Source: Oxalobacteraceae bacterium UBA6704
GTDB taxonomy: Bacteria > Pseudomonadota > Gammaproteobacteria > Burkholderiales > Burkholderiaceae_D
Direction: 5' to 3'
Assembly (NCBI GenBank): GCA_002454505.1
Contig: DKJA01000154.1
Location: 1-64,000, forward strand
DNA: 64,000 nt
In this document: one piece after another, positions 25,501 through 33,337 of the stretch
How positions within the stretch are numbered: position 1 is the stretch's first letter
Layout of the letters: every line of letters starts with the position of its first letter
Program-made: the position numbers and the translations under genes
The notes under the pieces: generated by a model
Told to the model about the DNA's origin: nothing
Databases searched by the model: none
Seen by the model: the letters and a program-made list of their open reading frames with translations, nothing else

Positions 25501-27818
25501 TGGCCGAACCGCCGCTGACGCAGGCGGCCGGCACAGTACAGGAAAGCGAAGCGGAAACCGCGGTGGAAAGCGCGCCGCCGCCGGCTGCCGCCGAAGCGCC
25601 GGTGCAACCGGAAGAAGCGTTGGAAGACAAAGTTCCGGCGCCGGCCTTGCCGGAACCGGAAGTCCAGCCGGTGGCGGACGAACTGGATGCCGACCTGCTG
25701 CCCGTCTTCATCGAAGAGGGTGCCGACCTGCTGCCGCAAGTGGGCGCCGCGCTGCGCGCCTGGCAGCACGCGCCGGACGACATGGCGCACGCCGCCACGC
25801 TGCAACGGCTGCTGCATACGCTGAAGGGCAGTGCGCGGATGGCCGGTGCGATGCGCCTGGGCCAGCACGCGCACGAGATGGAAACGTATATCGAGGCGAT
25901 GGCCAGCCCGTCGCCGCACGCGTTCGAGGAGTTGCTGGCCCATTACGACCATGCGCTGCTGCTGTTCGAACAGCTGCAGCAGCCGGTGGCCGATACGCCC
26001 GTCGCCAGCGCCGGACAGGAACCGGCCCAGGAGGCGGTTGCCGCCGCGCCGCTGGTGCGCGTGCGCGCCGACATCCTCGACCGCCTCGTCAACCAGGCCG
26101 GCGAAGTGTCGATCACCCGTTCGCGGCTGGAAAACGAAGTGGGCTCGCTGCGCACGTCGCTGGCCGACTTCCACGACAACGTGGGCCGGCTGCGCCGGCT
26201 GCTGCGCGAAGTGGAAGTGCAGGCCGAGTCGCAGATCGCGTCGCGGCTGTCGATCTCCGGCGAGCGCGAATTCGATCCGCTGGAATTCGACCGCTTCACC
26301 CGCCTGCAGGAACTGACGCGGATGATGGCCGAAAGCGTGGACGACGTGGCGTCGTTCCACGAAAGCCTGGTGCGCTCGGTCGATGGCGCCAGCGACGACC
26401 TGGTGCAGCAGGGCCGCCTGACGCGGGACCTGCAGCGCGACCTGATGCGGGTGCGGATGGTGCCGTTCGCCAGCATCGCCGAACGGTTGTATCGCGTGGC
26501 GCGGCAAAGTTCGAAGGAGCTGGACAAGCGCGTCAACCTCGACATCCGCGGCGGCAATGTGGAGATGGACCGGGGCGTGCTGGAAAGGATGGCCGCGCCG
26601 TTCGAACACCTGCTGCGCAACGCGATCGTGCACGGCATCGAATCGCGCGACGCGCGTGCCGCCGCCGGCAAGGAGGAAACCGGCGAAGTGCTGGTCGAGG
26701 CCAGCCAGCAGGGCAATGAAGTGGTGCTGGAATTCTCCGACGACGGCGCCGGCCTCGACCTGGAACGCATCCGTGCCAAGGCGCGCGACCTGGGATTATT
26801 GGGGACGGAAGAAACAGTGGACGACGCGCAGGCGGCCAACCTGATCTTCGAGCCGGGCTTCTCGACGGCCGACGCGCTGACCGAGCTGGCCGGCCGCGGC
26901 GTGGGCATGGATGTCGTGCGTGCCGAAGCGCAGGGCCTGGGCGGCCGCGTCGAAACCACCAGCGAAGCAGGCAAAGGCACGCGCTTCACGATCCACGTGC
27001 CGCTGACGCTGGCCGTCACGCAGGTGGTGCTGGTGGCTGCTGGCGGGCGCACGCATGCGGTGCCGGCAGCGCTGGTCGAGCAGGTGCTGCACGTGAAGGC
27101 CGATGCGCTGGAAGCGGGCACGGTGGACCTGCAGGGCCAGCCATTGGTCTTGCATTATCTGCCGGCGCTGCTGGGCGATGCGCAGGCGCGTCCGCTGGCG
27201 CAGCGTTCCGTGCCGGTGCTCGTGCTGCGGGCCGGCACCGACCGGCTGGCGCTGCGCGCCGACGAGATCCTCGGCAACCGTGAAGTGGTGGTGAAGAACA
27301 CTGGCCCGCAACTGGCCCGCGTGCCCGGCATTGCCGGCGCCACCGTGCTGGGTTCCGGTGAGATCGTGCTGATCCTGAACCCGGTGGTGCTGGCGCAGCA
27401 CGCGGCGCAGCATCCGGAACTGCAGGCGCCCGAACCGGCCGTGCATGCGGCGGCCGGCACGATCATGGTGGTCGACGATTCGCTGACCGTCCGCAAGGTC
27501 ACCCAGCGGCTGCTGGAACGGGAAGGCTATACGGTGGTGCTGGCCAAGGATGGCGTCGATGCGCTCGAACAGATCCGCGAACGGCAGCCGGACCTGATGC
27601 TGGTCGATATCGAGATGCCGCGGATGGACGGTTTCGACCTGACCCGCAACGTGCGCAGCGATGCCGCCACGCGCGACATCCCGATCATCATGATCACGTC
27701 GCGCAGCGCCGACAAGCACCGCAACCATGCGATGCAGCTGGGCGTGAATGCGTATTTCGGCAAGCCGTTCCAGGAGACGATTCTGCTGGGCGCGATTGCG
27801 GGGCTATTGCCGAAATAG
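22560..27818 (+). CDS. chpA: ChpA/PilL hybrid chemosensory histidine kinase
   Basis: 1752 residues. A CheA-like kinase with several Hpt domains and a C-terminal receiver. An N-terminal FimL/Hpt-like domain (HLHQAHGALLMVDVEGVA) is followed by an Hpt with HTLKGSGRMVGL at about 650, an altered Hpt with HTLAGTSGTVGF at about 820, and an Hpt with HTLKGSARMAGAM at about 1085. Next come the dimerisation helix (ILDRLVNQAGEVSITRSRLE, about 1170), HATPase (LRNAIVHGIESRDARAAAGK; FSDDGAGLDLERIRAKA; GRGVGMDVVRAEAQGLGG), a CheW-like regulatory domain, and a receiver with phospho-acceptor Asp in MLVDIEMPRMDGF (about 1681). It is last in the operon; no pilK or chpB follows. Confidence 0.95.
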   Translation: MSDTDSTPHTFDPGPLSWVMAEIREALARSRTALFEAGGLDQEDQATALRLAKSHLHQAHGALLMVDVEGVAVLTQLAEEALDRFKDGTVKCSADNAQAIGALYQALVEYLEELLDGAPSQPVRLFPYYRDVQQMLGATRNHPGDLFFVDLARTPDFPAAEGAEAPDYGALRQRFERALLPYLKSGDPAQAQPLAEVIAEVAGAQVDARAHAFWLALQAFAELVAQGQVPGGVYVKQLFGAANLQMRRLAQGAPETPDGVLRDALFFVAAADAGDLPPLAGRLRAGWRLDGLVPADYAEKRYGRIDADALVRANEGLAQARAAWQRLEQGDTSAQADFAPALAVVAAASDKLGIAALAALMRQVADVATSFADTGHSEPLGLEMASALLFAGHGLDQIRHLPDDFAASADTIVARLQALVAGDVPPEPAQWQQGLARRMRQDDTVVALSQQVKAALREVENVLDQYQATPDDRAPLAALSRVLHQVEGALAVADQPDAQQAAAHVRREVELLAQQDDDAAAQARRLDGIAQNVGALGFFTDMMAQNAAGARERFAFDAAQGTFRAVPFRKMAGAESIPVLDEPVAPPEDAAPEGQATTPPGAADAAIEEELLEIFIGEAQEVLAFVDTALPQPGNEAAADLAPLRRAFHTLKGSGRMVGLNQFADGAAALEKTLNTWVAEERPATTALRELLEWTTAEMHAWVDELVAKGVSTRSAAPLVAAAACVRDGEAFVLPDAPRHIEPPPAEPYITDENLTDENVTEEPAPADDNMRFVGRLAVPAPLFDIYVTEANALARSLAGDFEAWRLMEESDPATLQSAHTLAGTSGTVGFKALRDLACALERTLEVAPSALPDPAQYDLFDFAIARIRQMLDSFAAGDMPADQPELIAALEQLHDELARTDGTAPELEARLDSLLPADAPPPDTGELAARLDALFADTYHALIADPPQAPARNAAPPAPQLITQDESIDDLFASAFEDALAEPPLTQAAGTVQESEAETAVESAPPPAAAEAPVQPEEALEDKVPAPALPEPEVQPVADELDADLLPVFIEEGADLLPQVGAALRAWQHAPDDMAHAATLQRLLHTLKGSARMAGAMRLGQHAHEMETYIEAMASPSPHAFEELLAHYDHALLLFEQLQQPVADTPVASAGQEPAQEAVAAAPLVRVRADILDRLVNQAGEVSITRSRLENEVGSLRTSLADFHDNVGRLRRLLREVEVQAESQIASRLSISGEREFDPLEFDRFTRLQELTRMMAESVDDVASFHESLVRSVDGASDDLVQQGRLTRDLQRDLMRVRMVPFASIAERLYRVARQSSKELDKRVNLDIRGGNVEMDRGVLERMAAPFEHLLRNAIVHGIESRDARAAAGKEETGEVLVEASQQGNEVVLEFSDDGAGLDLERIRAKARDLGLLGTEETVDDAQAANLIFEPGFSTADALTELAGRGVGMDVVRAEAQGLGGRVETTSEAGKGTRFTIHVPLTLAVTQVVLVAAGGRTHAVPAALVEQVLHVKADALEAGTVDLQGQPLVLHYLPALLGDAQARPLAQRSVPVLVLRAGTDRLALRADEILGNREVVVKNTGPQLARVPGIAGATVLGSGEIVLILNPVVLAQHAAQHPELQAPEPAVHAAAGTIMVVDDSLTVRKVTQRLLEREGYTVVLAKDGVDALEQIRERQPDLMLVDIEMPRMDGFDLTRNVRSDAATRDIPIIMITSRSADKHRNHAMQLGVNAYFGKPFQETILLGAIAGLLPK

Positions 27819-27823
27819 TGGAA

Positions 27824-27910
27824 GGGGACTGTCCCCGGGGTTGTCTTTGACTTTCCCAATCGCGGGCAGAAAAGCAACCCCGGGGACAGTCCCCGCTGGG
27901 GACAGTCCCC
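27824..27910. repeat. Long palindromic element, family 1, copy B
   Basis: Perfect 20-bp arms, 27824-27843 and 27875-27894, with core GGGGACTGTCCCCGGGG and a 31-nt centre. An extra half-arm, GGGGACAGTCCCC, follows at 27898-27910. It fills all but a few bases of the 94-nt gap between the convergent chpA and photolyase stop codons. Confidence 0.92.
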
Positions 27911-27912
27911 AA

Positions 27913-29325
27913 TCACTTCTTCACCACCTCGAACCGCTCCAGCGTCTTCTGCCGCGCCTCGGCATGATCGACCAGCGGCGCCGGATAACCCGCCACGCCG
28001 CCATGCAGCCATGGCGCGTGAATCTGCTTCTTCGCCAGCCCGCCCAACTGCGGCAGGAAAGCACGAATGAACTCCCCATCCCCATCGAACCGCTCCGACT
28101 GCGTGACCGGATTGAAGATCCGGAAGAACGGCTGCGCATCGCAGCCCGAAGAAGCGGCCCACTGCCAGCCGCCGTTGTTCGACGCCAGTTCGTAGTCGTC
28201 CAGCTTCAGCGCAAAGTACGCTTCGCCGCGGCGCCAGTCGATGCCCAGGTCCTTGCACAGGAAGCTGGCGGTGACCATGCGCAGCCGGTTGTGCATGAAA
28301 CCAGTGCGGTTCAGCTGCAGCATCGCCGCATCCACCAGCGGGAAGCCGGTGCGGCCTGCGCACCAGGCGGCAAACATCTCATCGGCTTCCGCGCCGGTTT
28401 CCCACTGCACCTTGTCGTAGGCGGGCTTGAACGACGACTGCACCATGTGCGGGTTGAAGTACAGGATCATCTGGTAGAACTCGCGCCAGATCAGTTCCGA
28501 CAGCCACACGCTGCCGCCATCGCCGGCCTGGCCGCGCGCGGCCAGCTGCTGCACGGTGCGCGCCAGGTGGCGGACCGACACGGTGCCGAAGCGCAGGTGC
28601 ACCGACAGCCGCGACGTGCCGGGCTGCGCGGGGAAGTCGCGCGCGGTGCCGTAATCGGCCAGGTGGGACTGGAACGCGTCGAACAAGGCGGCGCCGCCGG
28701 ACATGCCCGCGCCGGCTGTTGCCGCGCCGGCAAAGCCGATGTCGGCCAGGGCCGGCAGCTTGCTGCGGCCCGGCGCGAAGGCGGCCTTGTACGGCTCGAC
28801 CTGCCAGGGCGCCAGCGCGGACGGCTCCGCTTCCAGCCGGCGCAGCCACGCCTTTTTATATGGCGTAAACACGGACAGCGGCTTGCCGGCCTGCGACAGC
28901 ACTTCGTCCTTGGCGAAGATCACCTGGTCCTTGTACAGCTTCAGCTCACGGCCGGCGGTGCGCAACGCGCCGGCCACGTTCTCGTCGCGGGCGATGGCGG
29001 CCGGATCGTAGTCCTCGTTTGCGTACACGGCTGCGGCACCGAGCCGCTCCGCCAGCGCCGGGATGGCGGTGCGCGCATCGTCGTGCAGCACGAGCAGGTG
29101 ACCGCCCAGGTCCTCCAGCTCGGCCGCCAGCTCGGCCAGCGACGCATGGATGAAAGCCACCCGGCGGTCGTCGCGCGGCAATCCTTGCAGAATCGGTTGG
29201 TCGAAGACGAAGGCGCAGTGCACGGGGCCGCCGGCGCGGAGCGCGTGGTGCAGGGCGGCGTGATCGAAGGCGCGCAGGTCGCGGCGGAACCAGACCAGCG
29301 CGCCACCGGTATTGCTTTCAGGCAT
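27913..29325 (-). CDS. phrB: Deoxyribodipyrimidine photolyase
   Basis: About 470 residues from ATG 29325 (MPESNTGGALVWFRRDLRAF). An in-frame ATG at 29406 would add 27 residues, but class I photolyases start close to the VWFRRDLR motif, so I prefer the shorter form. It repairs UV pyrimidine dimers with light, using FAD and an antenna cofactor. The FAD domain has SELIWREFYQMILYFNPHM, TGFPLVDAAMLQLNRTGFMHN, and GEAYFALKLDDYELASNNGG with GWQWAASSGCDAQPFFRIF. It is convergent with chpA and divergent from yqgE. Confidence 0.94.
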   Translation of the reverse strand: MPESNTGGALVWFRRDLRAFDHAALHHALRAGGPVHCAFVFDQPILQGLPRDDRRVAFIHASLAELAAELEDLGGHLLVLHDDARTAIPALAERLGAAAVYANEDYDPAAIARDENVAGALRTAGRELKLYKDQVIFAKDEVLSQAGKPLSVFTPYKKAWLRRLEAEPSALAPWQVEPYKAAFAPGRSKLPALADIGFAGAATAGAGMSGGAALFDAFQSHLADYGTARDFPAQPGTSRLSVHLRFGTVSVRHLARTVQQLAARGQAGDGGSVWLSELIWREFYQMILYFNPHMVQSSFKPAYDKVQWETGAEADEMFAAWCAGRTGFPLVDAAMLQLNRTGFMHNRLRMVTASFLCKDLGIDWRRGEAYFALKLDDYELASNNGGWQWAASSGCDAQPFFRIFNPVTQSERFDGDGEFIRAFLPQLGGLAKKQIHAPWLHGGVAGYPAPLVDHAEARQKTLERFEVVKK

Positions 29326-29488
29326 TTGTGTGTCCAGGCTCAAGGGGAGGGCGGGATTATTTCCTACAATCAGTTTATTGGGCGCCGGGGTGGTTTGGGT
29401 GGCCATTCCGGCAATTCATAGTAAACTGTCGAATGTGCGCGCCCAGTTTCCGCACGTACACCGATCATGCCAGCAGAGAGAGCAGCTT

Positions 29489-30154
29489 ATGAAGAAGAGC
29501 AAAGTGAGCCAACCGCTACCTGTGCCCGGCCTGTTACAGGAAGGCGAATCCCCTTTGCAGAAAATGGAATCCCGGGACTCCACCACGACGCCGGCATTGA
29601 ACCTGGCCAACCATTTCCTGATTGCCATGCCGTCGATGCACGACCCCGTGTTCGGCGGGACGGTGGTCTACGTCTGCGAACACAATGAAAACGGCGTGCT
29701 GGGCGTGGTCATCAACAAGCCCACCGACATGACGATGGAAACGCTGTTCGACCGCATCGACCTGGAAGTGACGGCCGGCCGCGACCAGATGACGGCCAAG
29801 CCCATCATGTTCGGCGGCCCCGTCCAGGACGACCGCGGCTTCGTGCTGCACACGCCCGGCACACGCTACTCGTCGTCGCTGACGGTGACGGACGAAGTGG
29901 CGTTCACCACGTCGATCGACGTGCTGGAAGCGGTCGCCAAGGGCGCCGGCCCGCAGCGCATGCTGGTCTCGATCGGCTATGCGGGCTGGAGCCCGGGCCA
30001 GCTGGAAGACGAGATCGGCCGCAACGGCTGGCTGACCGTCGGTGCCGACCCGCGCATCCTGTTCGAGACGCCGATCGAGGAGCGCTACGTGGGCGCCATG
30101 AAACTGCTGGGCATCGACCCGCTGATGCTCACTTCCGAAGCGGGCCATGCCTGA
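29489..30154 (+). CDS. yqgE: YqgE/AlgH-family protein
   Basis: 221 residues from ATG 29489 (MKKSKVSQPLPVPGL); an internal ATG at 29564 is a possible alternative. The family core is clear: NLANHFLIAMPSMHDPVFGG, VVYVCEHNENGVLGVVINKP, MFGGPVQDDRGFVLH and GYAGWSPGQLEDEIGRNGWL. The YqgE fold is conserved in proteobacteria, often beside ruvX as here, but its biochemical function is not settled. It overlaps ruvX by 8 nt. Confidence 0.94.
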   Translation: MKKSKVSQPLPVPGLLQEGESPLQKMESRDSTTTPALNLANHFLIAMPSMHDPVFGGTVVYVCEHNENGVLGVVINKPTDMTMETLFDRIDLEVTAGRDQMTAKPIMFGGPVQDDRGFVLHTPGTRYSSSLTVTDEVAFTTSIDVLEAVAKGAGPQRMLVSIGYAGWSPGQLEDEIGRNGWLTVGADPRILFETPIEERYVGAMKLLGIDPLMLTSEAGHA

Positions 30155-30530
30155 AACGTTATTCGGCTTCGACTTCGGCATCAAACGCATCGGCGTGGCG
30201 ATGGGCAATACGCTGATCGGCCAGGCCAGTCCGCTGGCCGTCATCCACGCCGAGGACAACGCCACCCGCTTCGGCAAGATCGAGGCGCTGATCGCCACCT
30301 GGGCGCCGACGAAGTTCATCGTCGGCCTGCCGCTGCATCCCGACGGCGCCGAACACGAGCTGACGGCGCGCTGCCGCCGCTTCGCCAACCAGCTGCACGG
30401 CCGCTTCGATATTCCCGTGGAGCTGGTCGACGAACGCTATTCGTCCGCCGTCCTGAACGGCAAGCGGGGCGAAGTGATCGACGACCGCGCCGCCGCCATC
30501 ATCCTGCAACAATATTTCGACTCCCACTGA
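30147..30530 (+). CDS. ruvX: YqgF/RuvX-type putative Holliday junction nuclease (pre-16S rRNA processing)
   Basis: 127 residues. An RNase H-like fold: FGFDFGIKRIGVAMGNTLIG carries the first catalytic Asp, FIVGLPLHPDGAEHELTARC the second motif, and ELVDERYSSAVLNGK with DDRAAAIILQQYFD the C-terminal acidic site. The family acts in maturation of the 5' end of 16S rRNA and was earlier called a Holliday-junction resolvase. It overlaps yqgE by 8 nt and ends 1 nt before pyrR, so the run is translated as a unit. Confidence 0.95.
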   Translation: MPETLFGFDFGIKRIGVAMGNTLIGQASPLAVIHAEDNATRFGKIEALIATWAPTKFIVGLPLHPDGAEHELTARCRRFANQLHGRFDIPVELVDERYSSAVLNGKRGEVIDDRAAAIILQQYFDSH

Positions 30531-30531
30531 T

Positions 30532-31062
30532 ATGTCATACCCAGACCCGAATACGCTGGACGCCGAGGCGCTGTACGCCGCGCTGCTGGACCAGGTCAAG
30601 GCCGGCCTTGCCGGCGCCCACGAGCCGGCCATCGTCGGCATCCATTCCGGCGGCGCGTGGATCGCCGAGCGCCTGGCGCAGGACCTCGGCATGAGCGAGC
30701 GCTGCGGCGTGCTGGACGTGTCGTTCTATCGCGACGACTACGCCAAGAAAGGCCTGCCGGCCGAAGTGAAGCCAACCAATATCGGCTTCGACGTGGCCGG
30801 CGCCACGATCCTGCTGGTGGACGACGTGCTGTACACGGGCCGCACCACGCGCGCCGCGATCAACGAACTGTTCGACTACGGCCGCCCGGCACGCATCCTG
30901 CTGGCCGCGCTGGTGGACCGGGGCGAGCGCCAGCTGCCGGTGGCGGCCGACTTCGTTGCCGCGCACACGCGCGTGCCGGCCGGCCAGGCGCTGCGCCTCC
31001 AGCAAACTGACGCGGGACGTTTCAATCTGACCATCGCACACGAAAATACCGACCATGTATAA
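30532..31062 (+). CDS. pyrR: PyrR-type uracil phosphoribosyltransferase/regulator
   Basis: 176 residues. A type I phosphoribosyltransferase with the PRPP loop ILLVDDVLYTGRTTRAA. PyrR proteins have uracil phosphoribosyltransferase activity and in Firmicutes bind pyr mRNA; whether the proteobacterial form regulates attenuation is unclear, and I see no antiterminator structure here. GIHSGGAWIAERLAQDL and VLDVSFYRDDYAKKG are family segments. It overlaps pyrB by 8 nt. Confidence 0.94.
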   Translation: MSYPDPNTLDAEALYAALLDQVKAGLAGAHEPAIVGIHSGGAWIAERLAQDLGMSERCGVLDVSFYRDDYAKKGLPAEVKPTNIGFDVAGATILLVDDVLYTGRTTRAAINELFDYGRPARILLAALVDRGERQLPVAADFVAAHTRVPAGQALRLQQTDAGRFNLTIAHENTDHV

Positions 31063-32020
31063 CCCGCAACTGAACAAGCACGGCGAGCTGCAGCACCTGC
31101 TGACCACGGAAGGGCTGCCGAAGGCCATCATCAACCAGATCCTCGACACGGCGAGCTCTTTCGTCAGCGTGTCGGACCGCGAGGTCAAGAAGGTGCCGCT
31201 CCTGCGCGGGAAGAGCGTGTTCAACCTGTTCTTCGAGAACTCCACGCGCACGCGCACCACGTTCGAGATCGCATCGAAGCGGCTGTCGGCGGACGTGATC
31301 AACCTGAACATCCAGGCCTCGTCGGCCAGCAAGGGCGAATCGCTGCTGGACACGATCGACAACCTGGCGGCCATGCATGCCGACATGTTCGTCGTGCGCC
31401 ACGCTTCGTCCGGCGCGCCCTACCTGATCGCCAAGCACCTGCGCGACACGCGGCAGAACCACGTGCACGTGGTGAACGCGGGCGACGGCCGCCACGCGCA
31501 CCCGACGCAGGGCCTGCTGGACATGTACACCATCCGCCACTATAAGAAGGACTTCACCAACCTGCGCGTGGCGATCGTCGGCGACATCCTGCACAGCCGG
31601 GTGGCCCGTTCCGACATCCACGCACTGACCACGCTGGGCGTGCCGGAAATCCGCGCGATCGGCCCGCACACGCTGCTGCCCGGCGGCCTCGATCAGCTGG
31701 GCGTGCGCACCTTCACCAACATGGACGAAGGGTTGAAGGATGTCGACGTGATCATCATGCTGCGCCTGCAGAACGAGCGGATGAGCGGCGCGCTGCTGCC
31801 GTCCGCGCAGGAATACTTCAAGAGCTACGGCCTGACGCCGGAGCGCCTGGCGCTGGCCGCGCCGGATGCGATCGTGATGCACCCGGGGCCGATGAACCGC
31901 GGCGTGGAGATCGATTCGGCGGTGGCCGACGGCCCGCAGGCGGTGATCCTGCCGCAGGTGACGTTCGGGATCGCGGTCCGCATGGCGGTGATGAGTATCG
32001 TGGCAGGCAATCAGGGATAA
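31055..32020 (+). CDS. pyrB: Aspartate carbamoyltransferase catalytic chain
   Basis: 321 residues. PyrB condenses carbamoyl phosphate with aspartate, the committed step of pyrimidine synthesis. The carbamoyl-phosphate motif FFENSTRTRTTFE, SASSKGESLLDTIDNLAA with the 80s loop, the DGRHAHPTQGLLDMYTI segment and MHPGPMNRGVEIDS are intact. There is no pyrI regulatory gene. It is followed after 7 nt by a non-catalytic dihydroorotase homologue, the pattern seen for class A (PyrB-PyrC') ATCases. Confidence 0.98.
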   Translation: MYNPQLNKHGELQHLLTTEGLPKAIINQILDTASSFVSVSDREVKKVPLLRGKSVFNLFFENSTRTRTTFEIASKRLSADVINLNIQASSASKGESLLDTIDNLAAMHADMFVVRHASSGAPYLIAKHLRDTRQNHVHVVNAGDGRHAHPTQGLLDMYTIRHYKKDFTNLRVAIVGDILHSRVARSDIHALTTLGVPEIRAIGPHTLLPGGLDQLGVRTFTNMDEGLKDVDVIIMLRLQNERMSGALLPSAQEYFKSYGLTPERLALAAPDAIVMHPGPMNRGVEIDSAVADGPQAVILPQVTFGIAVRMAVMSIVAGNQG

Positions 32021-32027
32021 GCATTCA

Positions 32028-33323
32028 ATGAATCTTCATATCAAGAACGGCCGCGTGATCGACCCGGCCAACGGCGTCGACGCCGTGCAGGATTTCTACA
32101 TCGCCGACGGCAAGGTGGCCGGCATCGGCGCCGCGCCGGAAGGCTTCACGGCGGCGCGCACGATCGATGCCACGGGCCTCGTCGTCGCGCCCGGCCTGGT
32201 GGACCTGTCGGCGCGGTTGCGCGAGCCTGGCTACGAATACAAGGCCACGCTGGAATCGGAAATGCAGGCCGCGATGCAGGGCGGCGTGACGAGCCTCGTG
32301 TGCCCGCCGGATACCGATCCGGTGCTGGACGAACCTGGCCTCGTCGAAATGCTGAAGCACCGCGCACGGGGACTGAACCAGGCCCACGTGCATCCGCTGG
32401 GCGCACTGACGATGGGCCTGAAGGGCCAGGCGCTGACGGAAATGGCGGAATTGACGGAAGCGGGCTGCATCGGCTTCTCGCACGCCGAAGTGCCGGTCGA
32501 GGACACCAATGTGCTGCTGCGCGCGCTGCAGTATGCGAAGACGTTCGGCTACACCGTCTGGTTGCGGCCGCAGGATGCGCACATCGGCAAGGGCGGCGTC
32601 GCCCACAGCGGCCCGCTGGCGTCGCGCCTGGGCCTGTCCGGCGTGCCGGTGATGGCGGAAACCATCGCGTTGCACACCATCTTCGAACTGGTGCGCTCGT
32701 CCGGCGCACGCGTGCACCTGTGCCGGCTGTCGTCCGCGGCCGGCATCGAGCTGGTGCGCCAGGCCAAGGCGGAAGGCCTGCCCGTCACCTGCGACGTGGG
32801 CGCGCACCACGTGCACCTGACGGATGCCGACATCAATTTCTTCGACCCGAACGCGCGCGTGACGCCGCCGCTGCGCACCCAGCGCGACCGCGAAGCGATC
32901 CGCGCCGGCCTGGCCGACGGCACCATCGATGCGATCTGCTCGGACCATACGCCGGTCGATGACGATGAAAAACTGCTGCCGTTCGGCGAAGCGTCGCCCG
33001 GCGCCACGGGGCTGGAACTGCTGCTGTCGCTGGCGTTGAAGTGGGGCGAGGAGCTGGGCAATCACGGTTCGAACCACCTGTTCAAGGCGCTGCAGCGCGT
33101 GACGGCCGATCCGGCCCGCGTGGCCGGCCTGGCCGCGGGCACGCTGGCCGTCGGCGTGCCGGCCGACGTGGTGCTGTTCGACCCGGCCGCCCGCTGGCTG
33201 GTGGAAGCGCCGGCACTGGCCAGCCAGGGCAAGCACACGCCCTTGCTGGGCTACGAGATGCCGGGCCAGGTGCGCGCAACGATCGTCGGCGGCCGCGTGG
33301 CCTTCGAACGCAACGCCGCCTGA
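32028..33323 (+). CDS. pyrC: Dihydroorotase-like protein lacking metal ligands (PyrC')
   Basis: 431 residues with the amidohydrolase fold of type I dihydroorotase: GRVIDPANGVDAVQDFYIAD and VVAPGLVDLSARLREPGYEY. In active enzymes the last motif reads D-x-H-x-H; here it is D-L-S-A-R (residues 59-63), so both zinc histidines are lost. Other ligand positions are also altered (VHLCRLSSAAGIELV, SDHTPVDDDEK). In Pseudomonas such PyrC' proteins are inactive but needed to assemble PyrB into an active dodecamer. A structural role is therefore inferred, and an active pyrC should exist elsewhere. Confidence 0.92.
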   Translation: MNLHIKNGRVIDPANGVDAVQDFYIADGKVAGIGAAPEGFTAARTIDATGLVVAPGLVDLSARLREPGYEYKATLESEMQAAMQGGVTSLVCPPDTDPVLDEPGLVEMLKHRARGLNQAHVHPLGALTMGLKGQALTEMAELTEAGCIGFSHAEVPVEDTNVLLRALQYAKTFGYTVWLRPQDAHIGKGGVAHSGPLASRLGLSGVPVMAETIALHTIFELVRSSGARVHLCRLSSAAGIELVRQAKAEGLPVTCDVGAHHVHLTDADINFFDPNARVTPPLRTQRDREAIRAGLADGTIDAICSDHTPVDDDEKLLPFGEASPGATGLELLLSLALKWGEELGNHGSNHLFKALQRVTADPARVAGLAAGTLAVGVPADVVLFDPAARWLVEAPALASQGKHTPLLGYEMPGQVRATIVGGRVAFERNAA

Positions 33324-33337
33324 CGGAGCCGCGTCTC

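Noticed and set aside
22521..26633. Very long open frame (over 1300 codons) antisense to chpA
   Set aside because: It runs opposite to a gene with unmistakable Hpt, ATPase and receiver motifs. The antisense product is a low-complexity Arg/Gln/Val/His-rich mirror with no domain; high GC makes such frames common.
30532..32020. PyrR-binding attenuator in the pyr leader
   Set aside because: pyrR follows ruvX by one base and overlaps pyrB by eight, leaving no room for an attenuator.
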